Positions 28,977 through 39,155 are shown, counted from the stretch's first letter. The stretch: 64,000 bases of DNA from Neobacillus niacini (GCF_000759675.1 NZ_BAWM01000003.1:40412-104411); one strand, 5' to 3'. Notes: generated by a model not told the origin, from the sequence alone. Numbers and translations are program-made.

Positions 28977-29600
28977 CTAATTAACCAGGTTTCTAAGGGA
29001 ATCTGGTTTTTTAATATAATATTTTTTATTCTGAATCGTGATGATCCCTTCCTTTTCCCACTGCTTTAAAACCTTATAAACGGTAATTCTTGTCAGTCCT
29101 GTACTCATAGCAATGTCCTGTTGAATTATTGGAACCTCATAAATTTTAAATTCATAACAAATATTTTGCAAAAGTAAGGCGACTTTTTGTTCAGATGTAA
29201 ACGTTTCCAGATTAATTCGATCTAAAAGAATTTTCATTTTATGAATAACTGATCGCGAAAATAGCTTAAATAATTCAGGATGCGCTTTAATAAGTTCTTT
29301 AAATTGTTCACATGAAAAATGGTAAACGACAGAGTCTTTAACAGCGATTGCGCTTGTAAAATGCTGTTTTTGATCCAAGCACTGTACCCCTAAAAGCTGG
29401 TTTGGAATAACAATGTTTAACATACGTTCCTTTCCTGTTGCATTCACACTAACAATTCTTACAAGGCCTTTATGAAGAAAATAAAACCCATCTCCACAAG
29501 TCCCTTGAGTATAAATGGCTTGCTTTCGCTTGAAAAATTCCCTCTTTCCAAACTTTAGATAGGTATCCCAATTAAAAACATCTTCATACACAGTAATCAT
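28977..29600 (-). CDS. Crp/Fnr-family transcriptional regulator (B)
   Basis: A 207-residue Crp-type protein with sensor domain (AIYTQGTCGDGFYFLHKGLV) and helix-turn-helix (QQDIAMSTGLTRITVYKVLKQW). It is transcribed divergently from the HpaB-type monooxygenase, separated by about 240 bases, so it is a good candidate regulator of that gene. No FNR-type cysteine cluster is present. The 3' end faces regulator A across 23 bases. Confidence 0.88.
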   Translation of the reverse strand: MITVYEDVFNWDTYLKFGKREFFKRKQAIYTQGTCGDGFYFLHKGLVRIVSVNATGKERMLNIVIPNQLLGVQCLDQKQHFTSAIAVKDSVVYHFSCEQFKELIKAHPELFKLFSRSVIHKMKILLDRINLETFTSEQKVALLLQNICYEFKIYEVPIIQQDIAMSTGLTRITVYKVLKQWEKEGIITIQNKKYYIKKPDSLRNLVN

Positions 29601-29841
29601 ACCATTACCTCCCGAAACTATTTTAGATGCTTTTGCAGTGATGAATGGCCATATCTCAAGATGGTTTATTTATTACTATTATCATAGTGTAAATGGTAAA
29701 GAAACTCTACTAATAGTTAGATAATTTTGAATCATTAAAACATTTATCGATAAAAACGTTAAATAGGCTACAGATACGCCAAAAATAAAGTATTACAATT
29801 CAGTTATAAATTTTCTCAAAACATTCTAGGGAGGGTAACAA

Positions 29842-31320
29842 ATGGGAATTAGAACAGGTGCTCAATATATTGAAGCAGTTAAATCCCGAAAACCGGAGGT
29901 ATGGTTGTCTGGCAGAAGAGTTAGCAACCTTTTTGAAGAGCCAGTTTTTAAACAGCCAATACTTGAGCTCGCAAAGCTATATGACATGCAGCATGATCCA
30001 AAATACCAGGATCAAATCACACATTTTTGTGAAGAGACTGGGGAAAGAGTTAATAACGCCTTCTTGGTTCCAAAAAACTATGAGGATTTAATGAAACGAA
30101 GGGCGGTTTTTGAAGTTTTTGCAAAAGCAACCTTTGGGCTGATGGGCAGGACTCCTGACTTTTTAAATGTCGTTTTGACATCAATGTACCATAATTCTTG
30201 GTTTTTTGAAAAATATAATAAAAATTGGGCTGAGAATATTCGTAATTATTATAAATACATTCGCGATAATGACTTGTTTTTAACACATGCCATTATCAAT
30301 CCGCAAAATGACAGAAGTAAGTCATCACATGAGCAAAAGGATGTTTATACCCATTTAGGAGCGGTAAAGGAAACCCCGGATGGTTTAGTTGTAAGAGGCG
30401 CTAAAATGCTGGCAACCCTAGCTCCAATTACCGATGAAGTCATTATTTATTCATTCCCGGGTTTTAAACCTGGGGATGAAAGGTATGCACTGGCATTCGC
30501 GATTCCGATTGAAACACCAGGCTTGCGAATTATTTGCCGTGAGCAGATGCAGGATGGTACTCGTTCATTTTTTGATCATCCGCTGGCATCAAGATTTGAG
30601 GAAATGGATGCTTTATTGATTTTTGAAGATGTTGTTGTTCCTTGGGATCGAGTATTTTTATATAACAATGTGGATGCTGCGAATAAACTGTATCCAATGA
30701 CTGGGGCAGGGCTGCAGCCGGCACACCAATCCGGTGTAAGGGGACTGGTAAAACTGCAATTCGCTACCGAAGTAGCTATGAAGGTAGCAGACTCGATCGG
30801 GGTAGACGGATATTTAAATGTCCAAAATGATTTGGCAGAATTAATTCAGTCTTTGGAATCAATCAGGGCCCTGCTGCGGGTGGCAGAAATAGAATACATT
30901 ACTACAGAAAACGGTGAAGCGATACCGTCCTATACACCGCTTGAAACAATTAGAGGATTACTGCCAACCATGTATCCAAGAGCAATCGAAGTAATTCAGA
31001 TCATAGGTGCAGGCGGCTTGTTGATGTCACCAACTGAGGCTGATTGTTATAGTGAGGAATTAATTGAAGCCATTGATAATTATTACGTTGGAAGAGAAGG
31101 CGTATCTTCTCTCGAACGAATTAGTATCTTTAAATTAGCATGGGATTTATGCGGCGAAGCGTTTGGTCAGAGATTGCTTCAATACGAAAGATATTATACT
31201 GGAGATCCTGTCCGGAAAAGAGGAATCTTTTACAATAATTATAAACGCCAACATGCACATGATATGGTGAATGAGGCATTGAAGGTATGTGTGGTAGATA
31301 AGGAAGTGTCAACGAATTAG
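29842..31320 (+). CDS. HpaB-family FADH2-dependent monooxygenase, probable anthranilate 3-monooxygenase oxygenase component
   Basis: A 492-residue member of the 4-hydroxyphenylacetate 3-monooxygenase (HpaB/PvcC) family, starting [20 protein letters not shown]; the [21 protein letters not shown] and [16 protein letters not shown] blocks are family hallmarks. It uses reduced FAD made by a separate reductase. In Geobacillus thermodenitrificans a homologous two-component enzyme with a flavin reductase and a RibF-like FAD synthetase makes 3-hydroxyanthranilate from anthranilate; all three partners plus 3-hydroxyanthranilate dioxygenase occur in this window, so I infer that role. GGGAGG ribosome site; a weak cre-like TAAAAACGTTAAAT lies at 29751-29764. 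Hydroxyphenylacetate remains an alternative substrate. Confidence 0.8.
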   Translation: MGIRTGAQYIEAVKSRKPEVWLSGRRVSNLFEEPVFKQPILELAKLYDMQHDPKYQDQITHFCEETGERVNNAFLVPKNYEDLMKRRAVFEVFAKATFGLMGRTPDFLNVVLTSMYHNSWFFEKYNKNWAENIRNYYKYIRDNDLFLTHAIINPQNDRSKSSHEQKDVYTHLGAVKETPDGLVVRGAKMLATLAPITDEVIIYSFPGFKPGDERYALAFAIPIETPGLRIICREQMQDGTRSFFDHPLASRFEEMDALLIFEDVVVPWDRVFLYNNVDAANKLYPMTGAGLQPAHQSGVRGLVKLQFATEVAMKVADSIGVDGYLNVQNDLAELIQSLESIRALLRVAEIEYITTENGEAIPSYTPLETIRGLLPTMYPRAIEVIQIIGAGGLLMSPTEADCYSEELIEAIDNYYVGREGVSSLERISIFKLAWDLCGEAFGQRLLQYERYYTGDPVRKRGIFYNNYKRQHAHDMVNEALKVCVVDKEVSTN

Positions 31321-31387
31321 ATCCATCATGAAAGGAGTAAATAGAAAAAATTCGCAATATTCAGTAATTATTTAATGGGAGGAAGGA

Positions 31388-32635
31388 ATGGAAATGGATA
31401 ATTTGGAGTCTGTTTATTGGCTTAAGAATGTTCGGTTGGAGAGTGGTTATACATTTGAGAATGGCGAGGTAGTGGGAACAGAAACCGAATTGGTTCACTT
31501 GCTTATTGAAAATGGGAAAATCAGTGAGATTGCTTCTGCAAAAGAAGAACTACAGAGTGGCGGAATATCAACGAAAGATGCTGGGGAACTGCTCCTGTTG
31601 CCTTCTTTTGTCGAAAAGCATTGCCATTTGGATAAAACCCTATTAGGCGAACCTTTTCGTGGTGTTATACCGACCAAAAATTTGGCAGAGAGATTCGAGA
31701 TTGAAAAAAGAGTCCTTCCCACCTTGCCGTCTACCACAAGGGAAAGGGCAGAGAATCTCCTTGAGACCCTGCTTAAGGCTGGCTCCACCCATGTTCGCAC
31801 ACATGTTGATATCTATCCTGAGGTTGGATTGAAAAATCTGGAAGAGGTACAGTTAGCATTGTCTTCCTTTGAAGGAAAGCTTAGCCATGAGATCGTTGCT
31901 TTTCCACAGCATGGTTTGCTCCGCACAGGATCCCAATCATTAATCCGGGAAGCACTGCGAAATGGTGCAGGCATAGTCGGTGGTGTAGATCCAGCAAATA
32001 TTGATGGAGATATCGAAGCTTCCCTTCAGCAAATGATGGAGTTGGCAGTCGAGGCCGGGGCAGGAATTGATCTCCATTTGCATGATCCGGGTCATCTTGG
32101 AACATTTACGATGAAGCGATTGGCGGCTCTTACTGTGGAAGCCGGTTGGCAGGGAAAGGTTGCAATCAGTCATGCGTTTGGACTTGGCGGCGTTCCACAG
32201 AGGGAAACGGAGGAAATAGCTGCCATACTTGCCGATGCTGGGATTACCATCATCACAGCTGTCCATATAGGCCCCTGGACTCTTCCTCCCGTCTCCATTC
32301 TACAGGAAAAAGGAGTAACCGTAGCGGTGGGGGATGACAACATTTTTGATAGCTGGAGTCCTTTCGGGAACGGGGATATTTTGGAGCGTTTGTGCCGTTT
32401 AGCGGAAGTCAATCGCTGGAACAGTGAGTATTCTCTTTCACAGTCCATCCGTTATATCACTGATGGGAAGACGACATTAGATTCAACGGGCAAGAGAGTG
32501 TGGCCGCAGATTGGGGATGAGGCGAACGCGGTGTTTGTGGAAGCAAGAAGTTCTGCAGAGACGGTGGCGCGAAGAGCAAAACGTCGCGCGGTGATGTATA
32601 AAGGACAACTGGTTTCAGGTTCACTAGAATCATAG
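31388..32635 (+). CDS. Cytosine-deaminase-like amidohydrolase (copy 1)
   Basis: A 415-residue amidohydrolase of the CodA/AtzC-like group. Metal and catalytic elements are HCHLDKT (the HxH pair), FPQHG, a HLHDPGHLG motif, SHAFGLG and GDDNIFDSWSPFGNGD with the C-terminal metal-binding Asp. Such enzymes hydrolyse amino- or amide-substituted rings such as cytosine or creatinine; substrate not assignable. GGAGG precedes ATG 31388, with ATG 31394 as an alternative. Homologous to the gene at 35521 and the remnants at 24790 and 36756, all with an opening WLxNVRLxSGY motif when the 5' end is present. Confidence 0.85.
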   Translation: MEMDNLESVYWLKNVRLESGYTFENGEVVGTETELVHLLIENGKISEIASAKEELQSGGISTKDAGELLLLPSFVEKHCHLDKTLLGEPFRGVIPTKNLAERFEIEKRVLPTLPSTTRERAENLLETLLKAGSTHVRTHVDIYPEVGLKNLEEVQLALSSFEGKLSHEIVAFPQHGLLRTGSQSLIREALRNGAGIVGGVDPANIDGDIEASLQQMMELAVEAGAGIDLHLHDPGHLGTFTMKRLAALTVEAGWQGKVAISHAFGLGGVPQRETEEIAAILADAGITIITAVHIGPWTLPPVSILQEKGVTVAVGDDNIFDSWSPFGNGDILERLCRLAEVNRWNSEYSLSQSIRYITDGKTTLDSTGKRVWPQIGDEANAVFVEARSSAETVARRAKRRAVMYKGQLVSGSLES

Positions 32636-32647
32636 GGAGAGGGCAAG

Positions 32648-32742
32648 ATTGACTTGATATTGGCACATGGTGTGGTCATTACTATGGATGCTGATAGAGG
32701 ATTCTCCCGGATGACGACATTACTATTCACGATGAAGAATAA
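32648..32742 (+). pseudogene. N-terminal remnant of an ATZ/TRZ-type amidohydrolase
   Basis: DLILAHGVVITMDADRG, then after a frameshift ILPDDDITIHDEE and a stop. This is the usual opening of the guanine-deaminase/atrazine-hydrolase subgroup. No ATG remains (ATT at the expected position). It begins about 13 bases after the amidohydrolase stop, so an operon neighbour has been lost. Confidence 0.55.
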
Positions 32743-33376
32743 TGATGGATCGTGACGAAGAGGATGCAAACGTGTAAACACTTGCCTGCTCAAAAAAAGA
32801 TAATAGAGGGCTTAATTTGCCTAAAATCGTAAAGTCAATGAATTTCTGACTTCACAAGGGTCAGTCAAGAATTTTGTGTAAGCGCTTAAAAACGATCTAT
32901 CAACTACGATGCCGCAGCTTGACATGGAGTCTCTGTGGGTATGATTACTCGCAATGGTCGATGCGGGGTAACCAAGCATCGAAAGGCTAGCAGTCTATCA
33001 TGCCCGCCCCTCCTTTTAAAAGGCTTTATCCTTCAACTTATGTGTTATTTACATTGTGAATAAGAAGAATGGACTAAAAGGTTAAAATTTGGGCTTTAGA
33101 GATATTGATTATGAATACATATCTTGAGAAAAGTAGGCAGACGCTTATTTTTTTATAGTCAGAGGTCGCTATTGAAATTTTATTCATGACCTATGCAGTT
33201 CATCTCATTTGATGGGAACTACTGGTTATTCGCAAAAATATTCTCAAAGCCCCGAAAAAACCCTTGTCTTTTTAGATCCAACCCAATCAATGGTCGGCGG
33301 CACATATCTAATGAAATGATACCTAATGTGTGCCTATCAATTGGCAAGTTACACAAATTAGAGGAGGCTTCGTTAA
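32743..33376. other. Long untranslated stretch ahead of the ABC transporter locus
   Basis: No convincing gene. A cre-like site, TGTAAGCGCTTAAA (13 of 14 positions), lies at 32877-32890, nearly 500 bases before the binding-protein gene. Base composition is mixed and the sequence gives the impression of decayed coding DNA. Confidence 0.5.
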
Positions 33377-34936
33377 ATGAAGGTTAATCAGATCGGGATA
33401 CTAATTACTATTATAGCGTTTGTGCTGGCCATGGCAGGGTGTAGCGATTCCAAAGTCAGCAACCAACAAATTGGTAGTGAGTCCAAAGGCGGCGGTGAGA
33501 TAAGAGTAGCATTCAATGCTCAACCGCCTACGCTGGATCCGCACATAACCACAGCAGCAGCAACGATATATGCAGGCAGACATATTTTTGAGTCTCTCAT
33601 GACATTAAATTCCAAATATCAACCGGTTCCTATGTTGGCTGAATCCGTGGAAAAGAGCGAAGATGGCAAAACGTATACATTTCATTTAAGAAAAGGAGTG
33701 AAATTTCATAACGGCAAAGAGATGACAGCGGAAGATGTAGTGGCTTCCATAAACCGATGGAAGGAGAAATCCGGAACGGCAAAAACTTTAGGTGAAGCAT
33801 CATTCGTAGCCAAAGGTAACGATACCGTTCTGTTACAATTGGAGGCCCCCTCAGCGCTGGCCTTAACTGTCCTGGCAAGTCCGGTACAATCCGCGGTGAT
33901 TATGCCTAAAGAAGTAATTGACTCGGCAAGTGAAACAGGTGTGTCGGAGTTTATCGGTACCGGACCTTTTCAATTTGTAGAGTGGAAAAAGGATCAATAT
34001 ATTCATCTGAATAAATACAAAGAGTATAAGGCAGTGGATGCGCCTGCTGACGGGTTGTCAGGTAAAAAAGAAGCTTTGGTCAACGATATATATTTTGATA
34101 TAGTGACGAGTGCTTCTACACGGGAGGCTGGGATTCAAACCGGACAATACGATATCGCCTTGGCCCTGCCGCATGACAGTTATGAACGGTTAAAGGGAAC
34201 CCCGAATGTGGAAGCCATTACCGAATTCTCCGCAGGTATTTATCTTAATTTTAATAAAAAACAAGGAATGTTCACTGATAATAAAATGAGAAAAGTGGTC
34301 AATGCTGCGCTGGATATGGATAAAATTTTATTGGCTGCTTTCACAAGTAAAGATCTCTACAAGCTCAATTATCAGTATATGCCTCAAGAAAACTGGGCTA
34401 CGGTGGCAGGAAAGCAAGAGTATAACCAGAGGGATCTGGAAAAAGCAAAACGCTTGTTGCAAGAAGCCGGGTATAATGGCCAAGAGATCAGATTCCTGAC
34501 AACTCAAGATTACCCTTATCAATATAATGCAGCAGTAGTAATTAAGGAGCAACTGGAACAGGTTGGAATGAAGGTGAAATTAGATGTTGTTGATTTTGCA
34601 TCATTAGCAACAAAACGAGATGATCCAACGAAATGGGATATAACGGGTGTAGCTAATCTTGACAGAGCGACTCCCGGTGAGCTTTTACTTCTTCACCCCC
34701 AAAGTGCAGGATGGACAGAAGATCCCAAAATCGCCGCTTTGCTTCAAGCCGTCAATGAAGCCGGTTCTCAAGATGAAATGAACAAGTTATGGGCTGAATT
34801 GCATGGGTATATCTGGGACTACCTGCCAAGTGTTAAAATTGGCAACTTTGCTTTATTTGATGCTACTACAGATAAGGTACAAGGGTATAAAACTTTTGCC
34901 GGGCCGGTTCTTTGGAATACGAAAGTTTCAAAATAA
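33377..34936 (+). CDS. Peptide/opine-type ABC transporter substrate-binding lipoprotein (SBP family 5)
   Basis: A 519-residue DppA/OppA-family lipoprotein with lipobox LAMAGC (Cys 22) and the family pattern PPTLDPH, HLRKGVKFHNGKEMTAEDVV and GTGPFQFVEW. AGAGGAGG is the ribosome site. It should bind a peptide, or a nitrogenous compound processed by the adjacent amidohydrolases, and deliver it to the permeases at 37227 and 38192. Its 3' end is duplicated in degraded form at 36927-37127. The original operon continuity to the permeases is broken by an inserted block. Confidence 0.88.
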   Translation: MKVNQIGILITIIAFVLAMAGCSDSKVSNQQIGSESKGGGEIRVAFNAQPPTLDPHITTAAATIYAGRHIFESLMTLNSKYQPVPMLAESVEKSEDGKTYTFHLRKGVKFHNGKEMTAEDVVASINRWKEKSGTAKTLGEASFVAKGNDTVLLQLEAPSALALTVLASPVQSAVIMPKEVIDSASETGVSEFIGTGPFQFVEWKKDQYIHLNKYKEYKAVDAPADGLSGKKEALVNDIYFDIVTSASTREAGIQTGQYDIALALPHDSYERLKGTPNVEAITEFSAGIYLNFNKKQGMFTDNKMRKVVNAALDMDKILLAAFTSKDLYKLNYQYMPQENWATVAGKQEYNQRDLEKAKRLLQEAGYNGQEIRFLTTQDYPYQYNAAVVIKEQLEQVGMKVKLDVVDFASLATKRDDPTKWDITGVANLDRATPGELLLLHPQSAGWTEDPKIAALLQAVNEAGSQDEMNKLWAELHGYIWDYLPSVKIGNFALFDATTDKVQGYKTFAGPVLWNTKVSK

Positions 34937-35034
34937 CCTATGCCGTACGTTTCCTTCTCCACCTGTTGTTCTTGGGAGTATGGGTGGAGAATTCACTAAC
35001 AACGAGATATGCTTCATCGAACAGGAGGGATGGT

Positions 35035-35299
35035 TATTGAAAGTTTCCATGCTAAAACGCTTACTCTCTCATCCCTGTACTATTTGTTGTATCCATTATC
35101 GTATTTTGGATTATCCATTTAACACCCGGCGATCGAGCTTCTGTCATGCTGGGGGAAGAGGCAACTAAGCAGCAAATTGAAGAATTGCGCCAGAAGCTTG
35201 GACTCAATCTTCCCCTAACCAACAGTATTTTCATTGTATTGGCGGTGTCTTTCAAGGGAATTTGGGATTTTCCATCTTTATGAAGGAACCGGTAACGAA
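35035..35299 (+). pseudogene. Degenerate 5' copy of the DppB-type permease gene
   Basis: Nearly identical to the first about 265 bases of the intact permease gene at 37227, including the leader downstream of the binding-protein gene. It has a two-base deletion in the CTCTCT stretch near codon 7, further substitutions and a second indel near 35218. Similarity stops abruptly at 35299. It is the left boundary of the inserted block. Confidence 0.85.
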
Positions 35300-35310
35300 C
35301 AGGAGTGGGG

Positions 35311-35418
35311 GGCCGGGGAGTTACAGCTTTGTTGAAGGGAGGAAAACCTGGAAAAACGGTTGCAATCCGGGCTGATTTTGTGGCGTTGCCAATTGAAAAA
35401 AGTACAGTAGTACTTTGA
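35311..35418 (+). pseudogene. Internal fragment of an M20 amidohydrolase/peptidase
   Basis: GVTALLKGGKPGKTVAIRAD, then FVALPIEK and a stop, corresponds to the conserved GKTVALRADxDALPI region of M20 aminoacylases (around residue 60-85 in intact proteins). Both ends are missing and the usual metal-ligand neighbourhood is altered (FV for MD). Confidence 0.6.
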
Positions 35419-35425
35419 AATAGTA

Positions 35426-35521
35426 GGTCTGGGCTACGTGGAGCGGGACTACGAAAACTTCCCGTAGGACGAGCTTTTCGCACCGTCGCAAGTGGTAGAA
35501 AATGATAGGGGGAAACAATAA
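35426..35521 (+). pseudogene. Unrecognised 3' gene remnant coupled to amidohydrolase copy 2
   Basis: A frame reading GLGYVERDYENFP, an in-frame TAG, then [17 protein letters not shown] and TAA overlapping the next ATG as TAATG. It looks like the end of a gene that was translationally coupled to the amidohydrolase. I do not recognise the family. Confidence 0.35.
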
Positions 35522-36759
35522 TGACTTTTGCTTACTGGTTAACCAATGTTCGCTTGGAAAGCGGCTATCGCTACGAAAATGACAAAATTTTCGGTACGGA
35601 GACGGAAATGTGCCATCTTCTTATTGAAGAGGGGAAAATCAAACAAATTATCTCTGCGGATAAACCGTTGGAAAGCAACCTGCCGAAAGAGGATGCAAAC
35701 AATCTTTTGCTGCTCCCGGCTTTCCGTGACATGCACATTCACATTGACAAAACGTATTACGGCGGACCATGGAAAGCGTGTACGCCATTTGAAAGTATCT
35801 TTACTCGTTTAAAGGAAGAAGAGGAGCTGCTCCCGCGGCTTTTGCCGACGGCACAGGAGCGTGCGGAAAAAATACTGGCGCTTCTGCAAGGGCACGGCGC
35901 TACTCACATCCGCACCCACTGTAACGTAGACCCTTTTATCGGGCTGAAAAATATGGAGGCAACCCTGCAGGCTTTTGAGAGCTACTCCGGAAAACTTTCC
36001 TATGAGATCGTCGCCTTCCCGCAGCATGGCCTGCTGCGCGGCAAGGTGGTAGAGTCGGTCCGCGAAGCGCTGCGTATGGGAGCCACTCACGTGGGCGGGG
36101 TTGATCCAGCTGGTATTGACAACAACATTGAGAAGTCTTTGAACACAATCATGGAGCTTGCCGTGGAGGCGGATGCGGACGTGGACATCCACCTTCACGA
36201 TCCCGACCACCTAGGTGTGTTTACTTTGAGACGGCTGGCTGCTCTGACCGAAGAGGCAGGTTGGCAGGGACGCGTGACGATCAGCCACGCACTCGGTCTG
36301 GCGGATGTGCCTGTGGAAGTGCAAAGTGACGTAGCGGAGATGATGGCTCGTCAGGGAATCTCCATCACCTCCACGGTGCCAGTCGCAACTACGACCATTC
36401 CCATCCCGCTGCTCCATGAAAAAGGCGTCTCCGTTTCTCTTGGATACGATTGTATCACTGACCACTGGTCTCCGTTTGGGCAGGGCGACCCGCTGGAAAA
36501 AGCGGGCAGGCTGGCGGAGGTTTTTCGCTGGAGCGACGAGCGCTCGCTGGGGGAGGCGCTGAGCTTCATCACCGGCGGCAAGACACCGCTGACCAAGGAA
36601 GGCAAACGCGTCTGGCCGACGGTCGGTGACGAAGCAAGTGCGGTACTGGTTAACGCCAGTTGCTCGGCGGAAGCAGTAGCGAGAAGAACAAAACGGCAAG
36701 CTGTCATTTATAAAGGAAAAGTGGTCAGCGGCTCTCTTGGAAAGGCTGGGGTCAAATGA
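35521..36759 (+). CDS. Cytosine-deaminase-like amidohydrolase (copy 2)
   Basis: A 412-residue homologue of the gene at 31388 with the same motifs ([56 protein letters not shown]). Base composition is clearly more GC-rich than its neighbours, with codons such as CTG, CGC and GCG common, which points to separate acquisition from the otherwise similar copy 1. It sits between two partial copies of the binding-protein/permease junction. AGGGGG is the ribosome site. Substrate unknown. Confidence 0.83.
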   Translation: MTFAYWLTNVRLESGYRYENDKIFGTETEMCHLLIEEGKIKQIISADKPLESNLPKEDANNLLLLPAFRDMHIHIDKTYYGGPWKACTPFESIFTRLKEEEELLPRLLPTAQERAEKILALLQGHGATHIRTHCNVDPFIGLKNMEATLQAFESYSGKLSYEIVAFPQHGLLRGKVVESVREALRMGATHVGGVDPAGIDNNIEKSLNTIMELAVEADADVDIHLHDPDHLGVFTLRRLAALTEEAGWQGRVTISHALGLADVPVEVQSDVAEMMARQGISITSTVPVATTTIPIPLLHEKGVSVSLGYDCITDHWSPFGQGDPLEKAGRLAEVFRWSDERSLGEALSFITGGKTPLTKEGKRVWPTVGDEASAVLVNASCSAEAVARRTKRQAVIYKGKVVSGSLGKAGVK

Positions 36760-36818
36760 TGGCAGCCTGTTGGTTGTCCAATGTTCGCTTGAGAGCGGGT
36801 ATGTTCGACCATTGTTGA
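36756..36818 (+). pseudogene. 5' remnant of another amidohydrolase copy
   Basis: Starting in the ATGATG that overlaps the copy 2 stop, the frame reads [18 protein letters not shown] and ends; after a one-base shift the sequence reads LESGY. This equals the opening [11 protein letters not shown] of the two intact amidohydrolases, so a tandem copy once followed directly. Confidence 0.65.
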
Positions 36819-36926
36819 TTATAAAATCGATGCTACAGGAGTGGATTGATCATGGAACAAAAGAATTGATGCAAAAAACGATCGACCTAGTTTATGATAA
36901 CGACCTGCACAAACATGGGTATCGCA

Positions 36927-37127
36927 GGTTTGCTTCAAGCCGTCACTACAGCCGGTTCCCAAGAAGAAATGAAAAAGTCATGGGATGAATTGCATGGGTA
37001 TATCTGGGAATACCTGCCTGGAGTAAAAATTGGCGACTTTGCTTTTTTTGATGCTACTACAGATTAGGTACTAGGGTATAAAACTTTTGACGGGATGATT
37101 CTTTGGAATAAGAAAGTTTTAAAATAA
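36927..37127 (+). pseudogene. Degraded 3' copy of the ABC substrate-binding protein gene
   Basis: GLLQAVTTAGSQEEMKKSWD and following residues match the last 66 residues of the binding protein at 33377, with an in-frame TAG at 37065-37067. The homology continues without break into the permease leader, at an offset of about 2190 bases from the first copy. It marks the right side of the duplication. Confidence 0.85.
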
Positions 37128-37226
37128 CCTATGCCGTACGTTTCCTTCTCCACCTGTTGTTCTTGGGAGCATGGGTGGAGAATTCACTAACATCCAATAT
37201 GCTTAATCGAACAGGAGGGATTGTTT

Positions 37227-38177
37227 TTGAAAGTTTACATGCTAAAACGCTTACTCTCTCTCATCCCTGTACTATTTGTTGTATCCATTGTCGTATTTTT
37301 GATTATCCATTTAACACCCGGCGATCCAGCTTCTGTCATGCTGGGGGAAGAGGCAACTAAGCAACAAATTGAAGAATTGCGCCAGAAGCTTGGACTCAAT
37401 CTTCCCCTATACCAACAGTATTTTCATTGGATCGGCGGTGTCTTTCAAGGGAATTTAGGATTTTCCTTCTTTATGAAGGAATCGGTAACGAAAGCGATTT
37501 TTGATCACTTGGGGCCAACCATTTCGCTATCCATTTTAGCAGAGATTCTGGCGATCGGGATTGGTGTTCCCATGGGGATCCTAGCTGCAAGACGAAGAGG
37601 TTCTGTGGCGGATCAGTCGTTTATGGGACTCTCGTTATTGGGGATTTCCATCCCGAGTTTCTTGCTTAGTTTATTCTTAATGTTACTATTCGCGGTTTCA
37701 TTGAAATGGTTGCCGGTAGCCGGTTACCAACCGTTAAGCAATGGACTGTGGAATCATTTGCAATATTTGATTATGCCTGCAATCGCATTAGGAACGATGA
37801 AGGCTGCATTAATTGCCCGTATGACCAGATCCTCGATGCTAGAGGTCCTGAATTCCACGTTTATAAAAACGGCCCGTTCCAAAGGTGTGAAGGAACGCCA
37901 TGTCGTTTATAAACATGCGTTGCGAAACGCTTTTCTTCCAATCCTGACCGTGATCGGTCAAACGTTTGCCGGTTTGATTGCGGGCTCTGCCGTGATTGAA
38001 ACGATTTTTAATATACCGGGAATCGGTCAACTGATTATCAATTCCGTTTTACGCCGCGACTATTCCGTGATTCAAGGAGCGGTGTTATTCGTTACGATAT
38101 CTTACGTGTTTATTAACTTGGCAATTGATTTGTTATACGGAGTTATCGATCCACGAGTAAGATTAAATCGTAAGTAG
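37227..38177 (+). CDS. DppB-type ABC transporter permease
   Basis: A 316-residue permease with six membrane segments, the HLTPGDPASVMLG N-terminal pattern and the C-terminal ARSKGVKERHVVYKHALRNA cytoplasmic loop that contacts the ATPases. AGGAGGG at 37213-37219 fits a TTG start at 37227; ATG 37239 is possible. First intact gene of a four-gene permease/ATPase operon separated from its binding-protein gene by the inserted block. Confidence 0.92.
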   Translation: MKVYMLKRLLSLIPVLFVVSIVVFLIIHLTPGDPASVMLGEEATKQQIEELRQKLGLNLPLYQQYFHWIGGVFQGNLGFSFFMKESVTKAIFDHLGPTISLSILAEILAIGIGVPMGILAARRRGSVADQSFMGLSLLGISIPSFLLSLFLMLLFAVSLKWLPVAGYQPLSNGLWNHLQYLIMPAIALGTMKAALIARMTRSSMLEVLNSTFIKTARSKGVKERHVVYKHALRNAFLPILTVIGQTFAGLIAGSAVIETIFNIPGIGQLIINSVLRRDYSVIQGAVLFVTISYVFINLAIDLLYGVIDPRVRLNRK

Positions 38178-38191
38178 AAGGGAGATGGGTT

Positions 38192-39103
38192 ATGGGAGCG
38201 ATCCAAAGAAGCTTCGAAGGAAATGTAGAGCTTTCCAGAATAAAGAGCGACCTAAAAAAACAACAGCGGAATCTGTTGATCCGCCGGTTTTTCGCCAATA
38301 AATCAGTATTGATTGGAAGTATCATTTCGATTTTTCTTGCTTGTGTTGTTTTGCTTGCTCCTTTCATTGCGCCAGAAGGTCCTTATGCGATGGAAGTAGC
38401 CAACCGTCTGCAAGGTCCGAGTTCGGCACATCTACTGGGAACAGATAATTTCGGTCGAGACGTGTTGGGCAGAATCGCTTATGGAGCACAGATATCGATG
38501 GGTGTTGGCTCTTCCGTTGCCATTATTTCCTCTCTTTTGGGGATGATGATTGGATTATATGCAAGTTATTTCCGATCGTTAGACAGTGTGCTGATGAGAA
38601 TCTGTGATGGATTAATGGCGATTCCCGGCATCTTGCTAGCAATTGCCCTGATGGCAGCTTTCGGGGCTAAGACGGAAAATGTCGTGCTTGCCCTATGTAT
38701 CGTTTTCACCCCCCATATCGCTCGTGCTGTTCGCTCAGCCGCTTTAGTGGTGAGAGAACAGACTTATATTGAAGCGATGAAGGCATTGGGAGCCCCATCT
38801 TGGCGAATCATCTGGCTGCATATCGCACCGAATACGTTATCTCCGTTAATCGTTCAAGCCACTTTTATTTTTGCCGATGCCATTATTATCGAAGCGGCTC
38901 TCAGCTTTTTAGGAGCTGGGGTTCCGGCGCCGGCACCCAGTTGGGGCAATATTCTCTCCGATGGGAAAATGGTCATCTTTCAGGCTTGGTGGATGACGGT
39001 GTTTCCGGGTATTACGATTATTTTATCTGTACTGGGATTAAATCTGTTTGGAGACGGATTGCGCGACTTATTGGATCCTCACACGAATCAAGCAAAAAAA
39101 TAA
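38192..39103 (+). CDS. DppC-type ABC transporter permease
   Basis: A 303-residue partner permease with the N-terminal soluble stretch and first helix typical of DppC/OppC, the HLLGTDNFGRDVLGRIAYGA motif, and the EAMKALGAPSWRIIWLHIAPN loop. It forms the channel with the DppB-type protein encoded 14 bases upstream. GGGAG ribosome site. Confidence 0.92.
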   Translation: MGAIQRSFEGNVELSRIKSDLKKQQRNLLIRRFFANKSVLIGSIISIFLACVVLLAPFIAPEGPYAMEVANRLQGPSSAHLLGTDNFGRDVLGRIAYGAQISMGVGSSVAIISSLLGMMIGLYASYFRSLDSVLMRICDGLMAIPGILLAIALMAAFGAKTENVVLALCIVFTPHIARAVRSAALVVREQTYIEAMKALGAPSWRIIWLHIAPNTLSPLIVQATFIFADAIIIEAALSFLGAGVPAPAPSWGNILSDGKMVIFQAWWMTVFPGITIILSVLGLNLFGDGLRDLLDPHTNQAKK

Positions 39104-39155
39104 TGGGGAACGAATGGAGATCAACCTGTTGAAGGAATGATCAAGGGGGGGTTTT

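Noticed and set aside
33193..33387. A 64-codon frame overlapping the binding-protein start
   Set aside because: No ribosome site, odd composition, overlaps a well supported gene.
35809..36707. Long minus-strand frames opposite amidohydrolase copy 2
   Set aside because: Shadow frames of a GC-rich gene; the plus strand has full motifs and a ribosome site.
36819..36926. Frame reading SMLQEWIDHGTKELMQKTID as a methyltransferase tail
   Set aside because: I could not match it convincingly to a family; too short to name.
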